A stretch of 64,000 bases of DNA from Stenotrophomonas maltophilia (GCA_900113425.1 FOZF01000004.1:186001-250000), one strand, 5' to 3'. Counted from the first letter of the stretch, positions 10,421 through 21,763 are shown. The notes: generated from the sequence alone by a model not told the origin. Numbers and translations: made by a program.

Positions 10421-12493
10421 TCAGAGGATGGGGACGAGGCCGGCGCCGAATGCGGTCAGCATGCGCACCAGCAGCCACTTCGGTCCGACGTTGACTTCGG
10501 GGAAGTCGCCCACGGCGACGTAGCACTGGTGGAAGTCCGGGCTCTGCCGGGGCAGCGGCTGCGGGCAGTCCGGACCCGGCTTGAACTCGTAGTCGGTGGC
10601 GTAGCGCCATGGCCAGAAATCAAGGATCGGCAGCGCCTCGGAGGCCTTGCCGACGCTGTAGTTGAGCCCGGACAGCACCGGCGGCTTGGCGCGTGGCGCG
10701 ACCGTCCAGGAGTTCTGCGGGTGGATGTCGCGCAGGATGCTCTGCGCCAGCTGCTCGGCGAACACCGGATCGTCGATGATCACCGCACCTTCGGTGTTGT
10801 AGTTCTCGCTGCGCGGATCGAAGTTGTGGGTGCCGACCACGCCGATGCGGCGGTCGACCACCAGCGACTTCGCGTGCAACCCCATGCGCGCACCCTTGCG
10901 GGTCACAGGCAGTGGCTTGTTGACCGCCTTGCTGCCCAGGAACGAGGGCCGCGTCTCGGTACGCAGCAGGCGCGTTTCCACTTCACTGCCGGCGGCGCGG
11001 CGGCGCGCCCGCGCATTCTCATAGGCGCTGCCGGTGCGGGGGCGGTAAACCGCCGGCGCTTGGTCGGCGCCCGTCGTGGTGGCGGTGGCGTCGGTGGCGG
11101 TGGACGAACCGCCGCTGCGGGCGTTGCTGCCGGCAGCGCTGCCGCCGATCAGCGGATTGCGTCCGCCACTCTCCTGGCCCGGCGGCGCCTCGATCGGGTC
11201 GGGCAGCAGGTTGCGGTAGTCGACCGGCGCATCGAGCGGGAACGGCTTGTATTCGAAGATGTTGAAGCCCAGCTCACGCATGTTGCGCCGCTTGTACTTG
11301 TACGACAGCGCGTAGACGATCGGGTTGTCGGTGGCAGCCAGGCTGTTGGTGGACACCAGCACGCGCGGCGGCTGCGGACGCTTGCGCAGGTCGCGGAACA
11401 ACGTCTGCGCGGGCTTGGACAGCACCAGGTACGGCGTCTGCAGGATCACTTCGTGCTGCGCGCTGGCGATCAGCGCGTCGAGCTGTGGCTCGGTGACGTG
11501 CTGGCTGGCCAGCGGCGCATCGACCTTCTCGCGCCGGTGCTTTCGCGGCAGGTCGGCAACGTAGCGCACCGACGCCACCGGCAACGCGGTGTCGACGAAG
11601 GAGCGGGTCACGAAGTCCATGTCGTTGGCCTCCGCGCTGACCCGCTGCACCCGCTCGGGACGGCGGAAGGCGGCGGGCGGCAGGGTCGGCACGCCCTCGC
11701 GCAGCAGCGTGCGCCCGACGTCGTTCAGGCGTTCAGCCGGCACGCTGCGGCGGGCGCGCCAGAACGCATCGAAGTTGGCCGCCATCTCGCGTGCTTCCGG
11801 GCCGGCGATCAATACGTCGCGATCGCGGAAGTTGTACTCGCGGTCCCAGTCGTAATAGTCGTCCTGGTAGTTGCGGCCGCCAACCACGCCGATTGCGTCA
11901 TCAATCACCAGCAGCTTGTTGTGCATGCGCTGGTTGAAGCGGCGGAAACAGCACAGCACGCTGCCGGCATAGTCGAAGTAGTTCAGCCGCGCCTTGCCGA
12001 AGGTGGGGTTGTACACCCGCAGCTGGAAGTTCTCGTGGGCGCCGGACAGGGCGCCGAGAATCTGCAGGTCGGAGATGGCCGAGAGCTGGTCGATCAGCAG
12101 CCGCACCTTCACTCCCCGCTTCGAGGCGGCGAGCAGTTCATCGATGACCAGCCGGGCACTGTCGTCCTTGTCGAAGATATAGGTCTGCAGATCGATGCTG
12201 CGGGTGGCGCTGCGCAACAGGTTCAGGCGCGCGACCAGTGCGCCCTCCCCCTCGTCCAGCAGGGTGGCGTAATGACGGGGACGGGTTTCGGTCGACTCGC
12301 TGAATGCGCGGCCGGCAAGCGCGCGCAGCGGCGACTCCTGCGCGCAGCGGTCGGCACGCTGGCACTCGACCTCGGTGGAGCGCGCCTGCACGGCAATCGC
12401 TTCGGCACGGTCGCGCTCGGCGTGCGACAGCGACGCACAGCCACTGCCAAGCAACACCGTTGCCAGCGCCAGCACCCGCAGCAGCAGATTCAC
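10421..12493 (-). CDS. Phospholipase D family lipoprotein (cardiolipin synthase C-like)
   Basis: PLD-superfamily protein of 690 residues, closest in layout to ClsC-type cardiolipin synthases, which join phospholipid headgroups by transphosphatidylation. Both HKD motifs are visible: MHNKLLVIDDAIGVVGGRN (about residue 190) and GLHAKSLVVDRRIGVVGTHN (about residue 530). The N-terminus is a lipoprotein signal ending LLGSGC. Between the two catalytic halves lies an unusual low-complexity insertion rich in Ser, Gly, Thr and Ala (about residues 425-510) that standard ClsC proteins lack. Its start overlaps the YceI stop by 4 bp, so the genes are translationally coupled. Confidence 0.9.
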   Translation of the reverse strand: MNLLLRVLALATVLLGSGCASLSHAERDRAEAIAVQARSTEVECQRADRCAQESPLRALAGRAFSESTETRPRHYATLLDEGEGALVARLNLLRSATRSIDLQTYIFDKDDSARLVIDELLAASKRGVKVRLLIDQLSAISDLQILGALSGAHENFQLRVYNPTFGKARLNYFDYAGSVLCCFRRFNQRMHNKLLVIDDAIGVVGGRNYQDDYYDWDREYNFRDRDVLIAGPEAREMAANFDAFWRARRSVPAERLNDVGRTLLREGVPTLPPAAFRRPERVQRVSAEANDMDFVTRSFVDTALPVASVRYVADLPRKHRREKVDAPLASQHVTEPQLDALIASAQHEVILQTPYLVLSKPAQTLFRDLRKRPQPPRVLVSTNSLAATDNPIVYALSYKYKRRNMRELGFNIFEYKPFPLDAPVDYRNLLPDPIEAPPGQESGGRNPLIGGSAAGSNARSGGSSTATDATATTTGADQAPAVYRPRTGSAYENARARRRAAGSEVETRLLRTETRPSFLGSKAVNKPLPVTRKGARMGLHAKSLVVDRRIGVVGTHNFDPRSENYNTEGAVIIDDPVFAEQLAQSILRDIHPQNSWTVAPRAKPPVLSGLNYSVGKASEALPILDFWPWRYATDYEFKPGPDCPQPLPRQSPDFHQCYVAVGDFPEVNVGPKWLLVRMLTAFGAGLVPIL

Positions 12494-13107
12494 GGTTTCG
12501 GCGCCTCGCTCAGGCGCGCTCGCAATACGAAGGTCACTCGGTCACTCAAGGCAAGCTGCCAGCTGTCCATGCCATACCGGCCTCGTTGCACGGTACCGCG
12601 GCTGACGACGTCGCAATCATAGCCGGGTCGGGCGCACTGCGCCTTCTCGACCCGCAGCGATTCAGGATGGCTGACCCCGCGCAGGGTCAGACGGCCTTCG
12701 ATGTCGCCGCCTTCGGCCACCGTATCGGGCCAGTAGGGCAGCGAATCGAACTCCACCATGGGGTGCCGCCCGGCATCGAAGAACTCCTCGCCCCGCATCC
12801 AGCCGGTGTAGCGGGCCTTGCCGGGGATCTCCACCGAACGGGTGAACATCTTCAGGTGCACCTGGTGGCGGCCGTCGGAGAGCACCTCGATGCGCCCCTC
12901 GAACTGCGGGAACACGCCCTCGATGCGCTGCCCGAAGCGGGTGCGTACTTCGAAGCCGATGCGCGAATGCTGGGTGTCGAGCAGCAGCACGCGGGGGCCC
13001 TCGGCGCGCACCGAAGGCAGCGTGGTTGGCTGGGGCATGCCCGCCCAGGCCGGGGCGAGTGCCAGCAACAGGGGCAACAGGCAGCGGCCGGGCCACCCCA
13101 GGCTCAT
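12490..13107 (-). CDS. YceI family protein
   Basis: Predicted periplasmic protein of 205 residues with a cleavable signal (residues 1 to about 22, ending AWA). The mature part has the YceI pattern: LLLDTQHSRIGFEVRTRFGQRIEGVF, then FDAGRHPMVEFDS and a C-terminal beta strand segment. YceI proteins are lipocalin-like and bind isoprenoids or other amphiphiles in the family; the ligand here is unknown. It is coupled to the downstream phospholipase D gene by an ATGA overlap and follows sixA by 4 bp. Confidence 0.9.
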   Translation of the reverse strand: MSLGWPGRCLLPLLLALAPAWAGMPQPTTLPSVRAEGPRVLLLDTQHSRIGFEVRTRFGQRIEGVFPQFEGRIEVLSDGRHQVHLKMFTRSVEIPGKARYTGWMRGEEFFDAGRHPMVEFDSLPYWPDTVAEGGDIEGRLTLRGVSHPESLRVEKAQCARPGYDCDVVSRGTVQRGRYGMDSWQLALSDRVTFVLRARLSEAPKP

Positions 13108-13111
13108 CGGC

Positions 13112-13588
13112 TCACGGCCACCAGAAGGCGTTCAGGCTGGCCACGCCCGGCTCGATCGCCGCTTCGCGCGGGAAGCCGAGCACCGCAATGCCGGCCGGCG
13201 GCATGCCGCGGTAATCGCTGCTGCTGCCTTCGGTCATCAGGGCCACCAGCCGTTCCAGGCCGGGGTTGTGGCCCACGACCAGCACGCGGTCCAGATCGCG
13301 GCGCTCATCCACCAGTGCCGCCAGGGTGCCGGGGGTGGCTTCGTAGATGCGGTCTTCCAGGCGCTTTTCGACATAGCCGATGGCCGCCATCACCGCTTCC
13401 AGGGTTTCGCGGGTCCGCCGCGAAGGCGAGCACAGCACGCAATCCGGCAGCAGCTTGTTCTCCTTCAGCCAGCGGCCGGCGGCTTCGGCTTCGGCAAGCC
13501 CGACCGGCGACAGGGGCCGGTCGAGGTCGGCCTGGCCCGGGGTGGCCGGTTCGGCGTGGGCATGGCGCAGCAGGATCAGTTCACGCAT
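13112..13588 (-). CDS. sixA: Phosphohistidine phosphatase SixA
   Basis: Histidine-phosphatase superfamily member of 158 residues, SixA type. It carries the RHA motif (LLRHAHAEP, catalytic His9) and the later histidine in VVGHNPGLERL. In E. coli SixA removes phosphate from His-containing phosphotransfer proteins, including the nitrogen PTS. The start at 13588 gives the canonical MRELILLRHAHAE; the longer frame upstream is not conserved-looking. It is the first gene of the sixA-yceI-PLD-thioesterase run, 51 bp after the ParA-like gene. Confidence 0.92.
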   Translation of the reverse strand: MRELILLRHAHAEPATPGQADLDRPLSPVGLAEAEAAGRWLKENKLLPDCVLCSPSRRTRETLEAVMAAIGYVEKRLEDRIYEATPGTLAALVDERRDLDRVLVVGHNPGLERLVALMTEGSSSDYRGMPPAGIAVLGFPREAAIEPGVASLNAFWWP

Positions 13589-13639
13589 CGCGGATATCCA
13601 TGGAATCGGGGAGTGGAGCAAGGGTCCAGGCGTGAACCG

Positions 13640-15877
<2,238 letters not shown>

Positions 15878-15925
15878 GCGGTCTGCCACCCGCGGCGGCG
15901 CAGGCTGTTGCCCTTGCCTCTGCAG

Positions 15926-15946
15926 GTGCCGGGTGCAACCCGGCAC
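15926..15946. terminator. REP-like hairpin between convergent genes
   Basis: Perfect 8-bp arms GTGCCGGG (15926-15933) and CCCGGCAC (15939-15946) with a 5-nt loop, 49 bp after the AAA ATPase stop and before the end of the opposite TPR gene. No T tract follows; it may be a degenerate SMAG unit serving as a bidirectional 3' end. Confidence 0.5.
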
Positions 15947-15957
15947 GACGCCTGCCC

Positions 15958-16596
15958 TCAGGGCCAGGCCGGCGGCGCGGCGGCCCAGGCCTGCTGTACT
16001 TCGGCCAGCGACGCGCGCTCGTCCTCGCGCCACTGCGGCAGCAGCTGCGCGTAGCGGCTGCTGTCGCTCCACTGCGAGGGTTCGGTGCGCACGGCTGCGG
16101 CATACCACTGCACTGCCTGCTCCTTCTGCCCCAGGCGCCACAGTGCCAACGCGTAGCTTGGCGGCAACCAGCTCGGCTTGCTGAGCGAACTGCCGGCGGC
16201 GGCCTGCCACTGTTCCAGCGCGGCCTCCGGCTGCCCCTGCCGCAGCAGATCCCAACCGTAGTTCCAGCGGACCCCGCGGCCGACGCTGCTCTGCACCGGC
16301 GCATCCTTCAGCGCTTCGCGGTACAGCTGCTCGCCAAGTTCGGTACGGCCCTGCGCGATCGCCACCGAGGCCAGCTGCACGGTCGCTTCCACCACGCGCC
16401 GGCCACGCTCGCGCTGCTTGAGCAGCTGCGCCACCAGCGCATCGCCCTGCGACTGCTGCACGACCACCATCGGCGCAGCCGCGGCATCGTTGTCGAAATA
16501 GAACTCCTGTGGCGCCGGCAATACCGGCGCCGCCCACGCGGAGGCCGCCCCCGAGACCAGCAGGATGCCGGTCAGGATCTTTACTGCCACTGACAT
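15958..16596 (-). CDS. Exported TPR-like protein of unknown function
   Basis: A 212-residue protein with a signal peptide (residues 1-22, ending AWA). The mature part is helical and resembles tetratricopeptide repeats, with successive LGEQLYREALKDAP, EAALEQWQAA and QKEQAVQWYAAAVRTEPSQW units. It is probably a periplasmic scaffold. No enzymatic motif is visible. It is divergent from the indolepyruvate oxidoreductase gene across 171 bp. Confidence 0.8.
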   Translation of the reverse strand: MSVAVKILTGILLVSGAASAWAAPVLPAPQEFYFDNDAAAAPMVVVQQSQGDALVAQLLKQRERGRRVVEATVQLASVAIAQGRTELGEQLYREALKDAPVQSSVGRGVRWNYGWDLLRQGQPEAALEQWQAAAGSSLSKPSWLPPSYALALWRLGQKEQAVQWYAAAVRTEPSQWSDSSRYAQLLPQWREDERASLAEVQQAWAAAPPAWP

Positions 16597-16695
16597 TCCT
16601 TCTTCCCCCGGCTGCGACCGCAGCCCCTCTCTCTCCTCCCGATCCTAACCGCAGCATGGCCGCCGGCGCGAGTGCCGGGGCCTGCGCGGCCTCAC

Positions 16696-16704
16696 TGCTA
16701 CAAT
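16696..16704 (+). promoter_or_regulatory. Candidate extended -10 element
   Basis: TGCTACAAT fits the extended -10 form TGnTAnAAT. It lies 64 bp before the start of the indolepyruvate oxidoreductase gene in an otherwise GC-rich spacer. No good -35 is evident. Confidence 0.4.
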
Positions 16705-16767
16705 TCGCGCCTTCCCCGTCGCGTGCCTGCACGCGGCCGGTGCCAGCCGATCCTGACCGGGCCAGCC

Positions 16768-19700
16768 ATGACCAGTACCGCGCAACTCACCTCGCCCTCT
16801 TCCGCCGACCTGATCGACCGTGATTACACGCTCGATCACAAGTACACCCGCAACGAGGGGCGGATCTACCTGAGCGGGGTGCAGGCGCTGGTGCGGCTGC
16901 CGCTGATGCAGCGGCTGCGGGATGCCGCCGAAGGCATCGACAGCGCGGGGTTCATCAGCGGCTACCGCGGCAGCCCCCTGGGCGGCTTCGATCTGGAGCT
17001 GTGGCGCGCCCGCAAGCACCTGGAGGCCGCGCGGGTGAAGTTCACCCCGGGCCTGAACGAGGACCTGGGCGCGACCATGGTCTGGGGCACCCAGCAGACC
17101 AACCTGTTCCCTGGCGCCAACGTGCAGGGCGTGTTCGGCATGTGGTACGGCAAGGGGCCGGGCGTGGACCGCTGCGGCGACGTCTTCAAGCACGCCAATG
17201 CGGCAGGCACGTCCCGCCATGGCGGCGTGCTGGCGCTGGCGGCCGATGACCATGCCTGCCGCAGCTCCACCCTGCCGCACGGCAGCGAGGACGAATTCGT
17301 CAGCGCGATGATGCCGGTGCTGAATCCGGCAGGCGTGCAGGACATTCTCGACATGGGCCTGCTCGGCTGGGCGATGAGCCGGTATACCGGGCGCTGGGTC
17401 GGCTTCAAGACCATCGCCGAGACGGTGGAATCGTCGGCATCGGTCGACGTGGATCCGCTGGCGCGTCGCATCGTGCTGCCGGGCGACTTCCAGATGCCGG
17501 CCGGCGGCCTCAACATCCGTTGGCCGGACCCGCCGCTGGACCAGGAGATGCGCCTGCACCGCTATGCCGTGAAGGCCGCGCAGGCCTTCGCCCGCGCCAA
17601 CGGCATCGACCGGGTGGTGATGGACGCGCCGCGTGCACGGCTGGGCATCGTCACCACCGGCAAGAGCTACCTGGATGTGCTGCAGGCACTGGAGTACCTG
17701 GGTCTGGACGAAACCGCCTGCGCCGACATCGGCATCCGCGTCTACAAGGTCGGCATGACCTGGCCGCTGGAGCCGGAAGGCATCGCCCGCTTCGCGCAGG
17801 GCCTGGACGACATCATCGTGGTGGAGGAGAAGCGCGCCTTCATCGAGCGGCAGATGAAGGAGCAGTTCTTCAACTGGCCGGCCAGCTGGGGCCCGCGCCC
17901 GTCCATCGTCGGAAAGTACGACGAAGCCGGTGAATGGATCCTTCCATCCACCGGCGAGCTGACCCCGGCCACCATCGCCGGCGTGATCGGCCGGCGCATC
18001 CAGCGGTTCTTCAACAACGATTCGATCGAACAGCGCCTGCAGTGGATGCAGCAGAAGGAGGCCGAGCTCGCGTTGCCGCGCGCAAGCTTCCCGCGCGTAC
18101 CGCACTACTGCTCGGGCTGCCCGCACAACACCTCCACCACGGTGCCGGACGGTTCACGTGCGCTGGCCGGCATCGGTTGCCACTACATGGTGACCTGGAT
18201 GGACCGCAGCACCGACACGTTCACCCACATGGGTGGCGAAGGCGTGACCTGGGCAGGGCAGGCGCCGTTCACCGATACCCCGCACGTGTTCCAGAATCTG
18301 GGCGACGGCACCTATTTCCACAGCGGCTCGCTGGCGATCCGCCAGGCGATCGCGGCCGGCGTCAACATCACCTACAAAATCCTCTACAACGATGCGGTGG
18401 CGATGACCGGCGGCCAGCCGGTGGATGGCCCGCTCAGCGTGCCGGATATCGCCCGGCAGATGCGCGCCGAAGGCATCCATACCATCGTTGTGCTGTCCGA
18501 CGACATCGCCAAGTGGACCCGTCAGCGCGAGCATTTCCCCAGTGATGTCGAGTTCCACGACCGCAGCGCGCTGGACGAGGTGCAGAAGCGCCTGCGCGAG
18601 GTGAAGGGGGTGTCGATCCTGATCTACGAACAGACCTGCGCCACCGAGAAGCGGCGGCGCCGCAAGCGGGGCAAGCTGGAGGATCCGGCCAAGCGGGTGA
18701 TGATCAACTCGCTGGTCTGCGAGGGCTGCGGCGACTGTGGCAAGAAGAGCTTCTGCGTATCGGTGCTGCCGAAGGAAACCGAGTTCGGGCGCAAGCGCGA
18801 GATCGACCAGTCCAACTGCAACAAGGACTACTCGTGCGTGAACGGCTTCTGCCCGAGCTTCGTCACGGTGCACGGTGGGAAGCCGCGAAAGGGCAGCAGG
18901 CGCGATGCGTCCTCCCTGCTGGACAACCTGCCGGCGCCGACGGTGCGCGGCAGCCTGGAGCAGCCCTGGAACATCCTCATCACCGGCGTGGGCGGTACCG
19001 GCGTGGTCACCATCGGCGCGTTGCTGGGCATGGCCGGCCACCTGGAGGGCAAGGGCGCCACGGTGCTCGACCAGACCGGCCTGGCGCAGAAGGGCGGCGC
19101 GGTGACCACCCACATCCGCATCGCACGCCGGCCGGAGGACATCCATGCCGTGCGCATCGCCGCCGGTGAGGCCGACCTCGTACTGGGCTGCGACATGGTG
19201 GTGGTCAACGATTACTGGGCACTGTCGAAGGTGCGCGCAGGCCGCTCGCAGGTCGTGCTCAACACCTACGAGGCGATGCCCGGCACGTTCACCACCCGTC
19301 CCGACATGCAGTTCCCGGCGGCCGACATCATCGCTGGCGTGCGCGTTGCGCTGGGAGGCGATGAGCCGCTGCTGCTCGATGCCACCCAGCTGGCCACGGC
19401 GCTGCTGGGCGATGCGATCGCCGCGAACCTGTTCATCCTCGGCTACGCCTGGCAGCAGGGCCTGGTGCCGCTGTCGTTCGAATCGCTGATGCGTGCCATC
19501 GAGCTCAACGGCGCGGCGGTGGCGATGAACCAGCAGGCCTTCGCCTGGGGCCGGCTGGCGGCGATCGATCCGCAGGCCGTGCAGGAGGCCGCCGGCCTGG
19601 TGCGCAACCGCCATACCGATACGGAATCCACGCCCGGCCCGCTGCATCCGCTGCCACCGGGCGAATGGGAAGGCAACGAGTGGGGTGCCACCGCTGCGCC

Positions 19701-20454
19701 GCGCAATACCGGCGACGAACGCGAACTGCGTGGCCTGCCCTCGCATGGCGGCGAGGTCGCCTTCCTGCCGCTGGACGACGCGCGCCTGTCGCGCTCGCTG
19801 GACGAAATGATCGAACGCCGCGCCGCGTTCCTGGTCGACTACCAGGACGCCGCCTACGCTGATCGCTACCGCAGCGTGGTCGAACGCGTGCGCGCCGCCG
19901 AACGCGAGCGCATCGGCGGCTCGACCGCGCTGACCGAGACCGTGGCCCGCTATCTGTTCAAGCTGATGGCCTACAAGGACGAATACGAAGTCGCCCGCCT
20001 GTACACCAGCGGCGATTTCCAGCGCCGGCTGCAGCAGCAGTTCGAAGGTGACTACCAGCTGCGCTTCCATCTGGCACCGCCGCTGTTCGCGAAGAAGGAT
20101 GAACAGGGCCGGCTGCAGAAGAAGGAGTACGGCCCGTGGATGTTCAAGGCGTTCGGCCTGCTGGCGAAGCTGAAGTTCCTGCGGGGCGGCCCCTTCGATG
20201 TGTTCGGCCGCACTGAGGAGCGCCGCATGGAGCGCAAGCTGATCGGCGACTACGAAGCCACCGTGCAGCTGCTGCTGGACGGGCTGGACGACGGTCGCCT
20301 GGCGCTGGCCGTGGAGATCGCCAGCATCCCCGAGCACATCCGCGGCTTCGGCCACGTCAAGGACGCGCATGTGGAGAGCGCCAAGGCGCGGGAAGCGGCG
20401 CTGCTGGCACAGTGGCGCAACCCGAAGGCCCTGCATATCGTGCAGGTGGCGTAA
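16768..20454 (+). CDS. Fused indolepyruvate:ferredoxin oxidoreductase
   Basis: Single-chain IorA-IorB type 2-oxoacid oxidoreductase of 1228 residues. It decarboxylates aryl pyruvates from aromatic amino-acid transamination to aryl-acetyl-CoA, passing electrons to ferredoxin. The N-terminal half has the pyrimidine-binding segment ISGYRGSPLGGFD and the TPP segment GGEGVTWAGQAPF. A [4Fe-4S]-type cysteine cluster lies at residues 651 (CEGCGDCG) to about 690 with further cysteines in NGFCPSF. The C-terminal gamma-domain begins at ILITGVGGTGVVTIGALLGMAG (about residue 735). A Pro-rich linker (about residues 950-995) separates the last region. The start at 16768 gives MTSTAQLTSPSSADLIDRDY. Fused versions are common in proteobacteria. 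Confidence 0.93.
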   Translation: MTSTAQLTSPSSADLIDRDYTLDHKYTRNEGRIYLSGVQALVRLPLMQRLRDAAEGIDSAGFISGYRGSPLGGFDLELWRARKHLEAARVKFTPGLNEDLGATMVWGTQQTNLFPGANVQGVFGMWYGKGPGVDRCGDVFKHANAAGTSRHGGVLALAADDHACRSSTLPHGSEDEFVSAMMPVLNPAGVQDILDMGLLGWAMSRYTGRWVGFKTIAETVESSASVDVDPLARRIVLPGDFQMPAGGLNIRWPDPPLDQEMRLHRYAVKAAQAFARANGIDRVVMDAPRARLGIVTTGKSYLDVLQALEYLGLDETACADIGIRVYKVGMTWPLEPEGIARFAQGLDDIIVVEEKRAFIERQMKEQFFNWPASWGPRPSIVGKYDEAGEWILPSTGELTPATIAGVIGRRIQRFFNNDSIEQRLQWMQQKEAELALPRASFPRVPHYCSGCPHNTSTTVPDGSRALAGIGCHYMVTWMDRSTDTFTHMGGEGVTWAGQAPFTDTPHVFQNLGDGTYFHSGSLAIRQAIAAGVNITYKILYNDAVAMTGGQPVDGPLSVPDIARQMRAEGIHTIVVLSDDIAKWTRQREHFPSDVEFHDRSALDEVQKRLREVKGVSILIYEQTCATEKRRRRKRGKLEDPAKRVMINSLVCEGCGDCGKKSFCVSVLPKETEFGRKREIDQSNCNKDYSCVNGFCPSFVTVHGGKPRKGSRRDASSLLDNLPAPTVRGSLEQPWNILITGVGGTGVVTIGALLGMAGHLEGKGATVLDQTGLAQKGGAVTTHIRIARRPEDIHAVRIAAGEADLVLGCDMVVVNDYWALSKVRAGRSQVVLNTYEAMPGTFTTRPDMQFPAADIIAGVRVALGGDEPLLLDATQLATALLGDAIAANLFILGYAWQQGLVPLSFESLMRAIELNGAAVAMNQQAFAWGRLAAIDPQAVQEAAGLVRNRHTDTESTPGPLHPLPPGEWEGNEWGATAAPRNTGDERELRGLPSHGGEVAFLPLDDARLSRSLDEMIERRAAFLVDYQDAAYADRYRSVVERVRAAERERIGGSTALTETVARYLFKLMAYKDEYEVARLYTSGDFQRRLQQQFEGDYQLRFHLAPPLFAKKDEQGRLQKKEYGPWMFKAFGLLAKLKFLRGGPFDVFGRTEERRMERKLIGDYEATVQLLLDGLDDGRLALAVEIASIPEHIRGFGHVKDAHVESAKAREAALLAQWRNPKALHIVQVA

Positions 20455-20481
20455 GCCGGAGCAGCGCCGGCCACTGTGAGC

Positions 20482-20510
20482 TGTGGCGGTTGCCTAGCCC
20501 AACCGCCACA
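20482..20510. terminator. Hairpin at convergent gene ends
   Basis: Perfect 10-bp stem (20482-20491 with 20501-20510), 9-nt loop. It overlaps the last codons of the DUF938 gene and follows the oxidoreductase stop by 27 bp, so it may end transcription from both sides. Confidence 0.55.
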
Positions 20511-21108
20511 CCAACAGGCGGTTGTTGGCCGGCATCGCCACATCGCGCAGGCGGGTGAAGCCGCTTTCCGCGGCCAGCGCCTGCACCGCTTCCCCATCGC
20601 GGATGCCGCTGCGCGGATCCCGCGCCTTCAGCCACTCATCGAACCGCGCGTTGCTGTCGCTGGTGTAGCGCCCGCCCTGGTTGAACGGGCCATAGACCGC
20701 CAGCACGGCGCCGTGGCGCAGCACCGACGGCAACGCGGCGAACAGGGCCTGCACATGATCCCAGCTCATGATGTGCAGCGTATTGGCACTGAATGCGGCG
20801 TCGAACAGGCTGCCCTCGGGCAACGACAGCCCTGCTGCCGGTGGCAGTTCCACCTGCAGCGCCACCGGCGGCAGCAGGTTCAGCAGTGCCGCCTCGGCGC
20901 GCCACGCCTCGATACCCGGCAGATGGTCCGGGTGGTCACTGGGCTGCCAGCGCAGCCAGGGCCAGCGTTCGGCGAAGAACACGGCGTGCTGGCCGGTGCC
21001 GCTGCCGATCTCCAGTACGCGGTGGCGGTCGCCCATCCACGGATCGAGCGCGGCAGCGATCGGTTCGCGGTTGCGTTCGCAGGCTTCTGAATACGGCTTG
21101 CTCGACAT
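20494..21108 (-). CDS. DUF938 family SAM-dependent methyltransferase
   Basis: A 204-residue predicted methyltransferase of the DUF938 type. The family N-terminus KPYSEACERNREPI is followed by the SAM-binding motif I LEIGSGTGQHAVFFAE (about residues 31-46) and by motif post-I QPSDHPDHLPGI. The substrate of this family is not known. The start at 21108 is chosen because it begins just before the conserved block; an ATG ten codons upstream (21138) is possible. Upstream lies the mosaic repeat region. Confidence 0.9.
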   Translation of the reverse strand: MSSKPYSEACERNREPIAAALDPWMGDRHRVLEIGSGTGQHAVFFAERWPWLRWQPSDHPDHLPGIEAWRAEAALLNLLPPVALQVELPPAAGLSLPEGSLFDAAFSANTLHIMSWDHVQALFAALPSVLRHGAVLAVYGPFNQGGRYTSDSNARFDEWLKARDPRSGIRDGEAVQALAAESGFTRLRDVAMPANNRLLVWRLG

Positions 21109-21360
21109 CGGGACGGCATCCGGACGGGGTCGGACCATTGTGCACGAGGGAGGGTGTTCGGCAGGGCTGCGCCCTGCACCCACCGAAGCAACATCAACGT
21201 CAAACGCGGCATTCCGTGAGAGGGCGGGGCACTGTGGGTTTGCGGGGGCGCCGTGAACCCGTCCCTGTAGCCTCGGTCGCGCCATCCATGGCGCTCACGC
21301 CCCCGCAACCGGACCCACCCCGCCTTCGACAGTTGGCCGCGATCTGTTGGAAATACTCTT

Positions 21361-21401
21361 GGGGTCAGATCCGTTTTCCGCAGGAAAACGGATCTGACCC
21401 C
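21361..21401. repeat. Perfect palindrome, 19-bp arms, 3-nt loop
   Basis: GGGGTCAGATCCGTTTTCC (21361-21379) is followed by GCA and then its exact reverse complement (21383-21401). It sits at the centre of the long inverted repeat. The GGGGTCAGA beginning is typical of dispersed intergenic palindromes in Stenotrophomonas, from memory and not checked here. Confidence 0.85.
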
Positions 21402-21430
21402 GGAATTTGATTCGATATCTGACAGCTTTC

Positions 21431-21453
21431 ATCCACGCATGGCGTGGATCTGC
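21431..21453 (-). repeat. SMAG-like REP element
   Basis: Arms ATCCACGC (21431-21438) and GCGTGGAT (21442-21449) with a 3-nt loop; on the minus strand it is preceded by GCAG (21450-21453), one base off the GTAG tag. Confidence 0.6.
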
Positions 21454-21763
21454 TGGCCGCCGGCCAACTGTCGAAGGTGGGGCGCTGTGGGTTTGCGGGG
21501 TGTGAGCCGCATGGATGCGGCGACCAAGCCCCCATGGACGGGTTTACGGCGCCCCCGCAAACCCACAGCGCCCCGCCATCCCACGGAATGCCCGCTTTTG
21601 ACGTTGACGTTGATTCCAGCAGGTGCAGGGCTGCAAGCCCTGCCGCCCCCCCCCACCCATGACTGCAGTCACTTGTGCTGATTGCCCTCCGCTGGCGAAA
21701 GTCGAGCAGTTGACGTGATCGGCTTGGCCCGTTGCCGGCCGCACGCGAGTGAGAGAGAGCGCT

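Larger units (their letters stand above)
21161..21643. repeat. Long imperfect inverted repeat (~185-bp arms)
   Basis: The sequence from 21161 to about 21346 reappears in inverted orientation from 21643 back to about 21460, with clear matches throughout. Shared segments include AACGTCAAA...GGCATTCCGTG, GTGGGTTTGCGGGGGCGCCG, CATCCATG and CCTTCGACAGTTGGCCG. Each arm ends in a small GCAGGGC/GCCCTGC hairpin (21161-21177, 21625-21643). The arms flank a spacer of roughly 110 bp. Recognisable gene remnants or a transposase are absent. Confidence 0.8.
21109..21763. other. Intergenic mosaic of palindromic repeats, no gene
   Basis: About 650 bp between the DUF938 and TldD genes. Several short open frames exist, but they come from the repeat itself, have no ribosome site and show no protein family likeness. 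The region holds a long imperfect inverted repeat (21161-21643), a perfect 19-bp-arm palindrome at its centre, a SMAG-like unit and a run of nine C at 21646-21654. The promoter of the TldD-MoxR operon must lie between here and 21763; a TTGACG hexamer at 21710-21715 is a possible -35. Confidence 0.75.
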
